This document shows, piece after piece, positions 14,921 to 23,340 of a stretch of 64,000 nucleotides of DNA. The notes beneath the pieces are model-generated. The model saw nothing but the letters and a program-made list of their open reading frames with translations, made no database searches and had not been told where the DNA came from. The number at the start of each line of letters is the position of its first letter. Position 1 is the stretch's first letter. Both the position numbers and the translations under genes were made by a program. This DNA is from Hallerella sp963656065 (GTDB lineage: Bacteria; Fibrobacterota; Fibrobacteria; Fibrobacterales; Fibrobacteraceae), in NCBI GenBank assembly GCA_963656065.1, contig CAVKGV010000008.1, positions 1-64,000 of the forward strand, in the 5' to 3' direction.

Positions 14921-16087
14921 TTAGATGGGAACGGCGAGAATTGCTGTCTTTTCGCCATTTACCCGGGTGTAAAAAAGGACGCCGTCCTTTGAGCCTTTGG
15001 GAGCGAGCCGCTTGATTTCCGCTTCGGGAACGATTTCGACGCCGCGTTTTTTTAGCGTGAGTTTTCCGATGTCATGCGCCTTGAGGAGCGCCTTGACTTT
15101 TCCCGTGGAAAGGGGAACGCTTCCGAGTATTCGGTAATTGTGAAAGGCGAACTTGTCTAAGGGTTCGGAACTTGTGACGTAGGCGATTCCCGGAGAAACC
15201 AGGCTTGCCGTCGGGGATGTCTTGAGCGCTATTTCGGAAAATAGATGGCTGCGGACAAGGACGGGTATCGGTTCGGCGATGAATTCTTTGAGAGGCCCGG
15301 TGGGAAGTTCGGGCATTTCCGAAAGGGAAAAGTCCGAAAACCATTCGTGCGCTTCGCCGGATGCGTCGATCGCTACGGCCCTGGCTTTTCCGGGGTTCCG
15401 CGCCATCTCACCGAAAAGGACAAGGCACTCGCGACAGTCGTTTCGGGAACCCAGGTAGGCGATTTCCGCATTTGCCGGAAATTCTTCGGTGGGATATCCG
15501 GGCGGGAGCTTGGCGATTCCTCCTCGGTAATGTTCCGCGATTTTGAGGATTTCCGAAAATGCCGGTGTCAGTTCCGAAAAGTTTCGCTGGCAGTCTCCGA
15601 GTTTTCCGCGACGTGCGGAATCGATTGTGAAATATTCGCCGCGGTTTTTGATTGTTCGGACATCCGCAATTTCCGCTTTTCGCTCGAAACCCATCGCCCG
15701 TGTATTGAAACGGTACATGGCAACCCTTTCCGGAGAAAGGTCGTATCCGCGGACTTCCGATTCCTTGGACAGGAAAAAGCTGTCCCCACCCATGCCGCAG
15801 CAGAGGTCGTCGATGGAGCTTGCCTTTGGAAATAAGCCTGCCTTGTATGAGCCGATGTCTTTCGCGGTGGATTGTTCTAGGGCGAGCTTGTCGCAGGCGA
15901 GAAAGGCGCTTGTCCGGAACTTTTTCCGGTATTTGGGAACGAGCGCGATGTAATCGAGGATGGGTCCCCGGATTTCTGCAAAAGGGCTTTTCGCGAGAAT
16001 CTCCGAAAGTTTGAGATGGTCCGTGTTCCGCTTGACGGCAAGAGTGACTAGACGGAAAAGTTCGGGATTGTCCCAGGGAATTTCCAC
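14921..16087 (-). CDS. Class I SAM-dependent methyltransferase (THUMP-like family)
   Basis: The protein has 388 residues from GTG 16087. I choose this start because AGAGG lies 5 bases upstream, overlapping the stop codon of the preceding rRNA methyltransferase gene; the longer open frame would run into that gene. The SAM-binding motif I is DDLCCGMGGD at about 93-102, followed by the acidic end of strand 2 in GYDLS. The C-terminal third (about 310-388) resembles the THUMP_like domain seen in this methyltransferase family, with KKRGVEI and a final beta hairpin. The substrate is unknown; RNA is likely from the neighbouring rRNA methyltransferase, but that is inference. Confidence 0.82.
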   Translation of the reverse strand: MEIPWDNPELFRLVTLAVKRNTDHLKLSEILAKSPFAEIRGPILDYIALVPKYRKKFRTSAFLACDKLALEQSTAKDIGSYKAGLFPKASSIDDLCCGMGGDSFFLSKESEVRGYDLSPERVAMYRFNTRAMGFERKAEIADVRTIKNRGEYFTIDSARRGKLGDCQRNFSELTPAFSEILKIAEHYRGGIAKLPPGYPTEEFPANAEIAYLGSRNDCRECLVLFGEMARNPGKARAVAIDASGEAHEWFSDFSLSEMPELPTGPLKEFIAEPIPVLVRSHLFSEIALKTSPTASLVSPGIAYVTSSEPLDKFAFHNYRILGSVPLSTGKVKALLKAHDIGKLTLKKRGVEIVPEAEIKRLAPKGSKDGVLFYTRVNGEKTAILAVPI

Positions 16088-16095
16088 CGAAGCCT

Positions 16096-16998
16096 CTAGA
16101 TGCGCTTGCGGGCGATTTCGTAAAGGCCGAGTGAGAGCGCGACGGATGCGTTGTAGGACTGCGCATCGGGCTGCATCGGGATGCGGAGAACGTCCGAGCA
16201 CTGCTTTCGTACAAATGGCGGGAGCCCGACATCTTCGCCGCCGACAGCAAGGACGATTCTATCGCCGAACGGATAATCGACGAGGGAAACTTCTGTCGCC
16301 GCGTCAAGTCCGAGAATTTGATAGTCCGCCTGTTTCAGTTCGCCGATGGCCGCTTCGAGGTTTTCGGGACGGCAGATGCGCAGCTTGTCGATTGCCCCCG
16401 TCGAAGCCCGGGCGACGGTCGGGGTGATGCCGCACATCCCTTTCGCAGGCATGAGGAAAATGTCCGCTCCGAGGCCGAGGGCGGACCGGATGCACGCGCC
16501 GAGATTGCGCGGGTCTTCGATGTTTGTCGCGACGACGACCAGCTTGCGTTTGCCCTGTTCCTTTGCCTTGAAAAATTCCTCTTTCACGTCTGCCCACTGG
16601 AGCAGCTCTTTTTCGTTGCAGAGGGCGACAACGCCCTGGTTCGGCATCGCATAGGAATCGAGGATGCGGGCCTCTACCTGCTGCACGTGGATGTGGTTTT
16701 TCTTGGCGAGCTTTTGCAGGGAATAGAGCTTGGGATTTCCCGAATTATGCCGGAAGAGAATACGGTGGAGACGCATCGGGGAATTGGTCAATAGTTCCGT
16801 GACTTCGCGGATTCCGCCGACTGCGGTTTGCGGGGTGCTTTCCGCATCGCCGAGGGCGAGGTTTACCTGGGAAGGTTTTGGCCGGTTTTCGTTTGCAAAT
16901 TGCGGAGAACGTCCGTAAGAGAAGTCGCGGCGCGGACTGTCGAACGATGAGTCGTCACGGCGTTCGCGGCTAGAATGAAACGGTTGCTTTTTCCACAT
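16096..16998 (-). CDS. rlmB: SpoU/TrmH-family 2'-O-ribose methyltransferase (RlmB-like)
   Basis: The 300-residue protein probably methylates the ribose of a guanosine in 23S rRNA. Three SPOUT signature blocks are clear: NIEDPRNLGACIRSA at 159-173, GGEDVGLPPFV at 253-263, and IPMQPDAQSYNASVALSL at 273-290. An N-terminal substrate-binding domain lies at about 58-145. The first 55 residues are a polar, Arg/Ser/Asp-rich low-complexity extension not usual in RlmB. ATG 16998 has AGGAG in front and overlaps the preceding gene by 29 bases. The exact RNA target cannot be told from sequence alone. Confidence 0.87.
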   Translation of the reverse strand: MWKKQPFHSSRERRDDSSFDSPRRDFSYGRSPQFANENRPKPSQVNLALGDAESTPQTAVGGIREVTELLTNSPMRLHRILFRHNSGNPKLYSLQKLAKKNHIHVQQVEARILDSYAMPNQGVVALCNEKELLQWADVKEEFFKAKEQGKRKLVVVATNIEDPRNLGACIRSALGLGADIFLMPAKGMCGITPTVARASTGAIDKLRICRPENLEAAIGELKQADYQILGLDAATEVSLVDYPFGDRIVLAVGGEDVGLPPFVRKQCSDVLRIPMQPDAQSYNASVALSLGLYEIARKRI

Positions 16999-17698
16999 GC
17001 GGAATCTCCTTTTGGGCGTTTCGGGGTGCTACAATATAGTTCATCGGGATATCGTGCGGCTTTAGCTCCAGTTTTTTTTCGGACACCTGGGCGCTGAATG
17101 CGATGCCGCATTTGATAGTTTCGTGATGCCTTGCCAGAAAACGGTCGTAATAGCCTTTGCCGTGTCCGTGGCGTCCTCCGTCGCGGGAAAACCGCGTGCC
17201 GGGAACGAGGGCTAGCGGAATTTCTCCGAAATAGGCGGGAATGTTTTTTTTCGGTTCCCTGACATGGAAGCGGCCCTCGGCGAGATCTTTTTCGAGGTCG
17301 CGGATTTCCACGAATTCCATTTGGCCGTCTTCATGAGTAAGCGGCAGGAGCAGTCGATTTTCCGAGGCGAGCTGTCGGAGGATCGGTCGAATGTCCGGTT
17401 CGCCTGGCAGCGGATAGAACGCGGCGACTTTTTCCGCTGTCCGGAACGGTTCAAAATTTTGAATTGCCTGGACAATCCATCGGCTTTCTTCCGATTTTAT
17501 TTCGTCCGGATTTTCCGTCGTTACTTTGTTTGCAACCGATTTCATCAGCTCGTCCTCTAGGTCAAATTTTAGCCGGTAGAGCTTGCCTTTGATTCGCTTG
17601 AACGCGGCGAAAGTCCTTCCGATATCCTTGGGCGATACGAGCACGAGTGCTAGCAAAACCAGCAGGCAAAGTTCCGAAAAACCGATTCCCGCAGTCAT
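16970..17698 (-). CDS. TatB-like/5-formyltetrahydrofolate cyclo-ligase fusion
   Basis: The protein has 242 residues from ATG 17698, which overlaps the tatC stop as ATGA and has GGAGGG six bases upstream; an ATG 12 bases earlier is less likely. Residues 4-55 look like TatB: membrane helix at about 7-22 starting with IGFSEL, a Ser-Pro turn at 22-23, then an amphipathic basic helix. Residues ~75-240 look like 5-formyl-THF cyclo-ligase (MTHFS), including FYPLPGEPDIRP at 94-105 and the folate/ATP loop GHGKGYYDR at 178-186. The canonical N-terminal Lys/Arg helix of the ligase is absent or replaced by the Tat helix. Its place directly after tatA-tatC, with no other TatB in the window, argues that it is the TatB subunit, tethering a folate enzyme to the membrane. 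Confidence 0.82.
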   Translation of the reverse strand: MTAGIGFSELCLLVLLALVLVSPKDIGRTFAAFKRIKGKLYRLKFDLEDELMKSVANKVTTENPDEIKSEESRWIVQAIQNFEPFRTAEKVAAFYPLPGEPDIRPILRQLASENRLLLPLTHEDGQMEFVEIRDLEKDLAEGRFHVREPKKNIPAYFGEIPLALVPGTRFSRDGGRHGHGKGYYDRFLARHHETIKCGIAFSAQVSEKKLELKPHDIPMNYIVAPRNAQKEIPHVEKATVSF

Positions 17699-18396
17699 TT
17701 TTCCCTCCATGAAATTCGGTAGGCGACGAGGCTTATCCCGTAAATGGCAAGGATGGGAACGGCAACCCAGATCAGGGAAAAAATATCCGGCGGCGTAATG
17801 ATTGCAGAAAAGAGGGCGGTCAGAAAAATGACGAGACGAATATGCCTGGAAAGAAAGTCCTGGTTGGCGATTCCCGTGCGGGCGAAAAATATGGCAAGAA
17901 TCGGCATTTGAAAAATCAATGCGAAAAGAATTTCAAAGCGAAAAAAAAACGCGACGTAGGATTCCTGGGACCAGAGCTGGAGCGCTGTATCCGAATACTC
18001 GGCGAGAAACGCGAACAAGAGGGGAATCGAGAGAAAATACGCGAACGACGCTCCGGCAAAGAACAGAAGCGTCGAGGCAAGTACGAATCCCGCAAGAGTC
18101 ATGCGGCTGTTTTGAGGAATAGCCGGGGCGCAGAAAGCGTAGCCGTGATAGAGAAAGATTGGTGCGGAAGCGAACGTTCCGGCCAGGCAGGCGAGATGCA
18201 GGCTCGCCGAAATGCCTTCGGTCGGGGAAAGGTTCGCAAGCTTCACCGGAATGGCGCTTGACAAAGGCTTTGTGGCGAAATGCCATAGTTCCGGTGCAAA
18301 AAGGAAAGCCGTTCCCGATGCGACGATAAAAAATACCAGGCAGACGAGAATCCTTGCCCGAAGTTCGCGGAAATGCTCGGAAAGTTCCAAGTGCAA
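17695..18396 (-). CDS. tatC: Sec-independent translocase TatC
   Basis: The 233-residue protein is the polytopic receptor of twin-arginine signal peptides in the inner membrane. It shows the N-terminal SEHFRELRARI (equivalent of EHLxELRxR), about six hydrophobic helices and the late TPPDIFS segment typical of TatC. The start appears to be TTG 18396, one codon beyond the tatA stop, since the family begins just before the EHL motif. A run of nine T on the coding strand (complement of 17941-17949) encodes the Phe triplet in AFFFRF and is a potential slippage site. It is translationally coupled to the downstream fusion gene. Confidence 0.94.
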   Translation of the reverse strand: MHLELSEHFRELRARILVCLVFFIVASGTAFLFAPELWHFATKPLSSAIPVKLANLSPTEGISASLHLACLAGTFASAPIFLYHGYAFCAPAIPQNSRMTLAGFVLASTLLFFAGASFAYFLSIPLLFAFLAEYSDTALQLWSQESYVAFFFRFEILFALIFQMPILAIFFARTGIANQDFLSRHIRLVIFLTALFSAIITPPDIFSLIWVAVPILAIYGISLVAYRISWREK

Positions 18397-18399
18397 AGC

Positions 18400-18594
18400 C
18401 TAGTTTTTTTTGTCGGCGTCTTTTTCTTGCGTTTCGGCTTTTTTCTCGCTTGGCTGTTCGTCGCTGTTCGCCTTGCGGAATTCACGCAGAGCCTTGCCGA
18501 TAGAAGCCCCCAGATCCGGGATACGGCGGGCACCGAACAGGAGAAGGACCAAGAAAATCAAAAGAAGCAGCTCGGAAAATCCGATATTTCCCAT
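18400..18594 (-). CDS. tatA: Sec-independent translocase TatA
   Basis: The 64-residue protein forms the pore-like component of the Tat system. It has one membrane helix (residues ~5-21, IGFSELLLLIFLVLLLFGAR), the FGARRIPDLG hinge, an amphipathic helix containing GKALREFRKA, and a charged Lys/Glu tail. GAGG lies just upstream of the ATG. It sits between RNase D and tatC, all very closely spaced. Confidence 0.95.
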   Translation of the reverse strand: MGNIGFSELLLLIFLVLLLFGARRIPDLGASIGKALREFRKANSDEQPSEKKAETQEKDADKKN

Positions 18595-18601
18595 AGGAAC
18601 C

Positions 18602-19735
18602 TCAGCAGGTTAACTTTTTATTCAGAATATCATTCCACACGGATCGTTGCCATTTCAAGAAATGGGCGGTGTCGTAGCGTTCTTCCCAGGTGTTCCCAAT
18701 CGGGGTGGCTAGCGCGATTAGCTGGGAGCGGTTGGCGAGCATCGCTTCGTCGAACTGGAGTTCCGCGGCGCGTTCGTTTCTCCATTCCTTGAGAGAATCG
18801 ATCAGTTCCCCGCTCGGGCTTACCAGGGGATGTTTTCCGCGGTGGCTGGCTTCAGGCCATTCGTCCTCGGGAATTTGCATTGCTCGCTTTAGCATTTCGA
18901 AAAAACCGTTCTTGCGTTCTCCGACAAAATTGCGCGGCAACTTGGGGAGAAAATCTTCGCGGATGTTGGGAAAGGAATACGATGCGGACCGGACAATCGC
19001 AAGCATCAGCTCGTTCCCGAAAACCTTGTAGGGCGGCCTGTCCAGCTTTTCCGCTTCGTGCTCGCGCCACGTCCACACGGCCTTTAAAATGTTCAGCGAT
19101 TTGGGCGACAGGCGGAACGAGCCCGGAATCCGCCAGCGTTCGGGATCTTCAGACTTTTGCTGTTTCGCCTTTTCGATGAGATCGTCGCACGTTTCGAGAA
19201 GCCATCCGAATTTTTTTTGCGACAGGAGCTTTTCCCCCAGAATGGCGCAAAGTTCGTGCAGATAAAATGTATCGTGGATGGCGTATTCGCACATGTCGGT
19301 CGGGAGCGGTCGCACGGTCCAGTCGGATTTCTGGTTGTCTTTCGGGAGCGTGACGTTGAAGTATTTTTGAACCAGGCTGGCATAGCCCAGCGCACTTTCG
19401 CCCAGGAATTTCGCGGCGAGCATCGTGTCGAAAACATGTTTTGGCGAAAACCGGAAACGGTGCCACAGCATCCGCAAATCGTAATCGGCTCCGTGCAGGA
19501 TGATGTTGTTCATTGCGCGGGTCTTGAAAATGGGACGGATATCGAGAGGCGCCAGCGGATCGACGATGTAATGGTGTTCGCCGATGGTAATCTGCACAAG
19601 GCAAAGCCTGACCGAGTAATGGTACATGGAGTCGGCTTCCGTATCGACCGCCGCGATTTCATAGTGGGACAAATCCTCGATAAGGCAATCGAGGGCTTGC
19701 TTGTCGGCTACGAGAATGTAGGGATCGTTAACCAT
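18602..19735 (-). CDS. rnd: Ribonuclease D
   Basis: The protein has 377 residues from ATG 19735; an in-frame TTG lies 9 bases upstream. It is a 3'-5' exoribonuclease for tRNA maturation. The DEDD exonuclease domain (about 10-200) shows VDTEADSMYHY (DxE), LHGADYDLRML and YAIHDTFYLHEL. An HRDC domain follows (about 215-290; LNILKAVWTWREHEAEKLDR), and a second, weaker helical repeat comes after it. The length matches E. coli RNase D (375). It precedes the tat genes by 8 bases and follows the M23 peptidase gene by 18, so one transcript is likely. Confidence 0.93.
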   Translation of the reverse strand: MVNDPYILVADKQALDCLIEDLSHYEIAAVDTEADSMYHYSVRLCLVQITIGEHHYIVDPLAPLDIRPIFKTRAMNNIILHGADYDLRMLWHRFRFSPKHVFDTMLAAKFLGESALGYASLVQKYFNVTLPKDNQKSDWTVRPLPTDMCEYAIHDTFYLHELCAILGEKLLSQKKFGWLLETCDDLIEKAKQQKSEDPERWRIPGSFRLSPKSLNILKAVWTWREHEAEKLDRPPYKVFGNELMLAIVRSASYSFPNIREDFLPKLPRNFVGERKNGFFEMLKRAMQIPEDEWPEASHRGKHPLVSPSGELIDSLKEWRNERAAELQFDEAMLANRSQLIALATPIGNTWEERYDTAHFLKWQRSVWNDILNKKLTC

Positions 19736-19753
19736 CGTTTTCAATTTAAAAAC

Positions 19754-21604
19754 TTATTCCGGAGACTCTGGCAAGGGAATGCGGATTTTAAATGTTTTCC
19801 GGTTTCCCGCTTCGTCGCGGATGGAAATGAAAAAGTTTTCGCCCGCTTTTGGCAGATCGCTTCGGGCGATGACGATTTCGCGCGGTTCGGAATCGTATTC
19901 TGCATAGATGAATTTCTTTTCGCTTGAATACGCCTGGATCGCGTTTCCGTTGGCGATTCCGGATTCCTCTTCGATAATCGGGATGCGGATGACGGACTGT
20001 TCCTTTCCGGCGATAAACGCTTTGTCTTCCCGGATTTCACCGAGTTTCGGCGCTGTCGTGTCCGCAATGAATCCGATGTCGCGAAGCTCGTTTGCGCTAG
20101 TGGAACGTTCCGATTTTTTTTCCGACTGCTTGCTGAAGAGAAACCAGCGACGACTGGTTTCGCCTAGATAGTAGAGCGGTTTTTGGGCGAGACTCTTGTC
20201 GAAAGCGACTTGCCACGAACCGAGGAAGTGGAGACCTTTCGGGTGAAATTCCAAGGCGGGAACGCTATCGCTTTTCATCCGTCGCACGGCAAGCGCTTGC
20301 GTCCACGGAACAGGTTCTAGACCCGTAATCTTTTCGGAAACGGGAAAGAGTCGCCCGTCGATTTTCCACGAAAAGTTCTTGCTCGTTTCGGGAATTTTCC
20401 GAATGGCTATCGTATCGGTGTGACCGTTTCGCTCGACCTGGATCGCTGTCGCTTTCGGATGCTTCTTGAAAATTTCCCCAAGCGCAAGAGGCTTTGCCGG
20501 AAATTTTTTGCAGAGGTCGGAAGGTGTTTTCTTCTTTTCGAGAAGCAGGAATTTTGCCGATGTCGAATCGGAACGGCAAAGATCGAGCCCGATCCATGTA
20601 CGGCTCAAAAACGAAAACAGTTCGGGCGATTGGAATTTCCCGTGCATCGCGGGCTTCGGACCGTTACAGTCTTTTTTGAACGTGAAAGTTCGCGAAGAAA
20701 TCCTCCCTACCATGTCTTCCGTTTCGAGTGTCAGCGTGTCGTCCGTGGCTCGGGAAAATCCCCGTGGAAGATAATGCCAGTCGCCGGCGGTGTCCGCTTC
20801 TTCCGCCCAGAGGAGCTCTTCGCGGATTTGGATCATGTTCGCAAAAGAAAGCGTGTCCTTGATGATTTCGTCGAGAATTTTTTCTTGTTTCTTGAGCGTG
20901 ACGCGCCGGACGGACATCGGGTTTTCGAGCGGTTCCCGGCTGTAGTCGGCGATTTTGAAAACGAACCGGAGCGAATCCGCAAAATTGTCGATGTCGGGAA
21001 TTTCGAGACATCCCGCCTTGAGATCTTCTTCGCCGGAAAGCGCGACCGCTTCCCCTTGGAAAACTGCCGCTCCGAGGATAAGCGGATCCAAGGTGTCCTT
21101 GCAAAGCGTTCCGCTTCGGCAGGGGTTGACGATTTTGTCGCCTAGGCGGATTTCCAGGTGCAGATGCGGATTTCCGATGCCGGAACTTCCCGTAAAGGAT
21201 ATCGTATCGCCTTGGTGAAATTCGGGGATTTTCGGGTTTGCGATGGAAACGTCGTTCTTTTTTGATTTTATCTGGGTTTCTCGTACAAGGGAATCGAGAG
21301 AATCCGAAAAGCCGCTCTGGTGGGCGAAAACCCAGGTCCTGCCGCTCTTTCCCTCGAAATAGACGACTTTACCGTATCCGTAGGGCGAGAGCCTTACCAG
21401 GGAAACCTTGCCGTCTTCAGGGGCTATTACCGGAAAACCTTCCCGCATATCGGTCGAATAGTCGATTCCCGCATGGTAGCGCGTGCCGCGGCTTTCACCA
21501 AAAGAAGATGTGAGAAATCCGGGTTTTCCGAACGGAACATAGGATGTATTTTCGGCAAGGAGCATTGTCGATAGGGCGAGAGTCCAGAAAACGAAGCGTT
21601 TCAC
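19754..21604 (-). CDS. Secreted M23/LytM peptidase-like protein
   Basis: The 616-residue protein starts at GTG 21604 with AGGGA upstream and a short signal peptide (cleavage near LLA-EN). Residues ~25-165 form an M23 domain with metal ligands His44 and Asp48 in YHAGIDYS and the second histidine pair in HLHLEIR near 150. An insertion of about 40 residues separates the usual strands. The remaining ~450 residues are beta-rich with no recognised domain, ending in an Ig-like segment. M23 enzymes cut peptidoglycan cross-links or activate amidases; which applies here is not visible. It is the first gene of the minus-strand run towards the tat genes. Confidence 0.82.
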   Translation of the reverse strand: MKRFVFWTLALSTMLLAENTSYVPFGKPGFLTSSFGESRGTRYHAGIDYSTDMREGFPVIAPEDGKVSLVRLSPYGYGKVVYFEGKSGRTWVFAHQSGFSDSLDSLVRETQIKSKKNDVSIANPKIPEFHQGDTISFTGSSGIGNPHLHLEIRLGDKIVNPCRSGTLCKDTLDPLILGAAVFQGEAVALSGEEDLKAGCLEIPDIDNFADSLRFVFKIADYSREPLENPMSVRRVTLKKQEKILDEIIKDTLSFANMIQIREELLWAEEADTAGDWHYLPRGFSRATDDTLTLETEDMVGRISSRTFTFKKDCNGPKPAMHGKFQSPELFSFLSRTWIGLDLCRSDSTSAKFLLLEKKKTPSDLCKKFPAKPLALGEIFKKHPKATAIQVERNGHTDTIAIRKIPETSKNFSWKIDGRLFPVSEKITGLEPVPWTQALAVRRMKSDSVPALEFHPKGLHFLGSWQVAFDKSLAQKPLYYLGETSRRWFLFSKQSEKKSERSTSANELRDIGFIADTTAPKLGEIREDKAFIAGKEQSVIRIPIIEEESGIANGNAIQAYSSEKKFIYAEYDSEPREIVIARSDLPKAGENFFISIRDEAGNRKTFKIRIPLPESPE

Positions 21605-21613
21605 GCGAAATCC

Positions 21614-22165
21614 CTAGAGCAGTTTACGGAAAAATCTCGGTTGGTGAAAATCGGGCTTTTCGGTGGCGATAGGAAAGCGCATCAGGTAATGCGGATGGCG
21701 GGAGTTGTCCGCACACTTGTAGATGTTCCCGAAAATTTCTTCTCCGATGAGGCTTTGCGCGCCGAGAAGAAACGCTGGAATGGAAACCTTGATTTCCCAG
21801 TAAACATTTTTCTTGTCAAAAACGGGAGCCTCTATCGTGCGCAGGATCCGGGCGTATTGCGTCGGAAGGAATTCCCGCCGGTGGAGCCTGTCCCTGCCGC
21901 GGGCCGCATAACAGCATCCCTTGCTCGTAAACTCGAAATTGATATATTCCTTTTCGGAATCGAGTGCGCGGACGAACAGTTCGACGCAGCTGTCTTCCCA
22001 GGCGTTTTCCCCGTCCTTGTCGATGTTTGCTGCGAAACATTCCTTCGGTTCGGCTACCTGGAAACGGAGATGCAAAAAATGATGGTCTTTCTGGATGTGG
22101 AAGATGACGGAAGGAAGTTCGTTTTCATCTTCATCCGTCCAAAGTCGGTTCGGAATTAAGTTCAT
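21614..22165 (-). CDS. CBM9-like carbohydrate-binding-fold protein
   Basis: The protein has 183 residues from ATG 22165; a TTG 33 bases upstream keeps the frame open but offers no better initiation site. No signal peptide is seen. The pattern LHLRFQVAEP, then AWEDSCVELFV, then YINFEFTSKG, then WEIKVSIP resembles the CBM9-like beta sandwich (domain found in xylanases and in standalone cytosolic or periplasmic proteins), where WEDSCVEF-type motifs line the ligand site. It is divergent from tolQ with a 72-base shared spacer and ends 9 bases before the M23 gene. The ligand is unknown. Confidence 0.72.
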   Translation of the reverse strand: MNLIPNRLWTDEDENELPSVIFHIQKDHHFLHLRFQVAEPKECFAANIDKDGENAWEDSCVELFVRALDSEKEYINFEFTSKGCCYAARGRDRLHRREFLPTQYARILRTIEAPVFDKKNVYWEIKVSIPAFLLGAQSLIGEEIFGNIYKCADNSRHPHYLMRFPIATEKPDFHQPRFFRKLL

Positions 22166-22237
22166 GTTTTGAAATCTAACAACTTTTTGCCCAGGCAAAT
22201 TTTCTAAATTGGATAACGACTTTTTTTGGGAGGCTCC

Positions 22238-22927
22238 ATGCTCGATATGCCTGTCGTACAGATGCTTCGCGATTCCGATGTCGCGACGATGATAATTCTC
22301 GGCATCCTAGCGTTTATGTCGCTTTTTTGCTGGGGAATCATTCTCATGAAGATTGTATTTTTTCGCAAGAACCAGCGGGCAAATGCACAGTTCTTCCACA
22401 AGTTCGAAAAGATGGAACGTTTCGTGGACTTGAAGGATCTCTGCGATTCAAGCGGGGACAGTGCGCTCAAGAGCCTCACCGAGGAAGTTCTCATCGAAGC
22501 GTCCAAGTTCAGCAACTTCGTGAGTTACGATTCCATCCAGCACCGGGCATCCCTTTTGGAAGATACCATCCAGCGTTCCATCGAGGGCATCCGTCTTGGG
22601 GAAAATCGCCACGTGAACTTTTTGGGCATGTGCGCGAACCTCGCTCCGTTTTTCGGGCTTCTCGGAACGGTCTGGGGAATTATGGTCGCCTTTTTTGAAA
22701 TCGGAAAGCACGGGTCTGCCGACTTGACCGTTGTCGCTCCGGGTATTGCCATGGCACTGATTACGACCGTCGCAGGCCTTCTCGTCGCGATTCCCGCTTC
22801 GGCTGCCTACAATATCTTTGTCTCCCGGACCGGTGAGAACGAAATCGCCTATTACAACTTTGGAAGTCGGATGCTCAGCCTCTTCAAGCGCGGAGACTTG
22901 CTCGCTCTAGAAGAAGTCGCAGGCTAG
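22238..22927 (+). CDS. tolQ: TolQ/ExbB-type proton channel subunit
   Basis: The 229-residue protein has three membrane helices (about 15-35, 130-150, 165-190), with the channel-lining segments LAPFFGLLGTVWGIMVAF and TTVAGLLVAIPASAAYN typical of the MotA/TolQ/ExbB family. I choose ATG 22238, preceded by GGGAGG at 22228-22233, over a TTG inside that ribosome-binding site. It heads tolQ-tolR-tolA-tolB-pal-cpoB, so it should energise Tol-Pal rather than TonB transport. A TAAATT box at 22205-22210 may be its -10. Confidence 0.92.
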   Translation: MLDMPVVQMLRDSDVATMIILGILAFMSLFCWGIILMKIVFFRKNQRANAQFFHKFEKMERFVDLKDLCDSSGDSALKSLTEEVLIEASKFSNFVSYDSIQHRASLLEDTIQRSIEGIRLGENRHVNFLGMCANLAPFFGLLGTVWGIMVAFFEIGKHGSADLTVVAPGIAMALITTVAGLLVAIPASAAYNIFVSRTGENEIAYYNFGSRMLSLFKRGDLLALEEVAG

Positions 22928-22936
22928 GAGGTCCCC

Positions 22937-23338
22937 GTGAAGCGTAGCCGCAGCAGGACGATTAACCAGGAAATGAATCTGACGAACATGATTGACGTCG
23001 TGTTCTCGATTCTTATCGTGTTCATGATTTCCGCTCCCTTGATGAGCCAGGGGATCAAAGTGGATCTTCCGAAGGCCGAAGCGCCGACGATGGAGCAGGA
23101 AAAACTGCTGAAAGTTTCCATCAACAAGCAGGACGAAGTCTATATCGCGGACATGAAAGTGAATCCGAAAGACTTCGGGAATGTCTTCAAGTCGCTGTGG
23201 GATGGAAATATGGCAGTGGTCATCAATGCGGACGAATCGGTGGATTACGGGCGCGTGATGAAAGTCGTCTCGCTTGTGCAGAAGGCGGGCGTCACCAAGC
23301 TCGGGTTTCTGACCCTTCCCGGAGACGACGAAAAGTAG
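22937..23338 (+). CDS. tolR: TolR/ExbD-type subunit
   Basis: The 133-residue protein has one N-terminal helix starting NLTNMIDVVFSILIVFMI, whose Asp is the conserved proton-relay residue of ExbD/TolR, followed by a periplasmic domain. The start is GTG 22937 with AGGAGG directly upstream. It lies 9 bases after tolQ and 2 bases before the tolA-type gene. It works with TolQ to use the proton gradient to move TolA. Confidence 0.93.
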   Translation: MKRSRSRTINQEMNLTNMIDVVFSILIVFMISAPLMSQGIKVDLPKAEAPTMEQEKLLKVSINKQDEVYIADMKVNPKDFGNVFKSLWDGNMAVVINADESVDYGRVMKVVSLVQKAGVTKLGFLTLPGDDEK

Positions 23339-23340
23339 GT

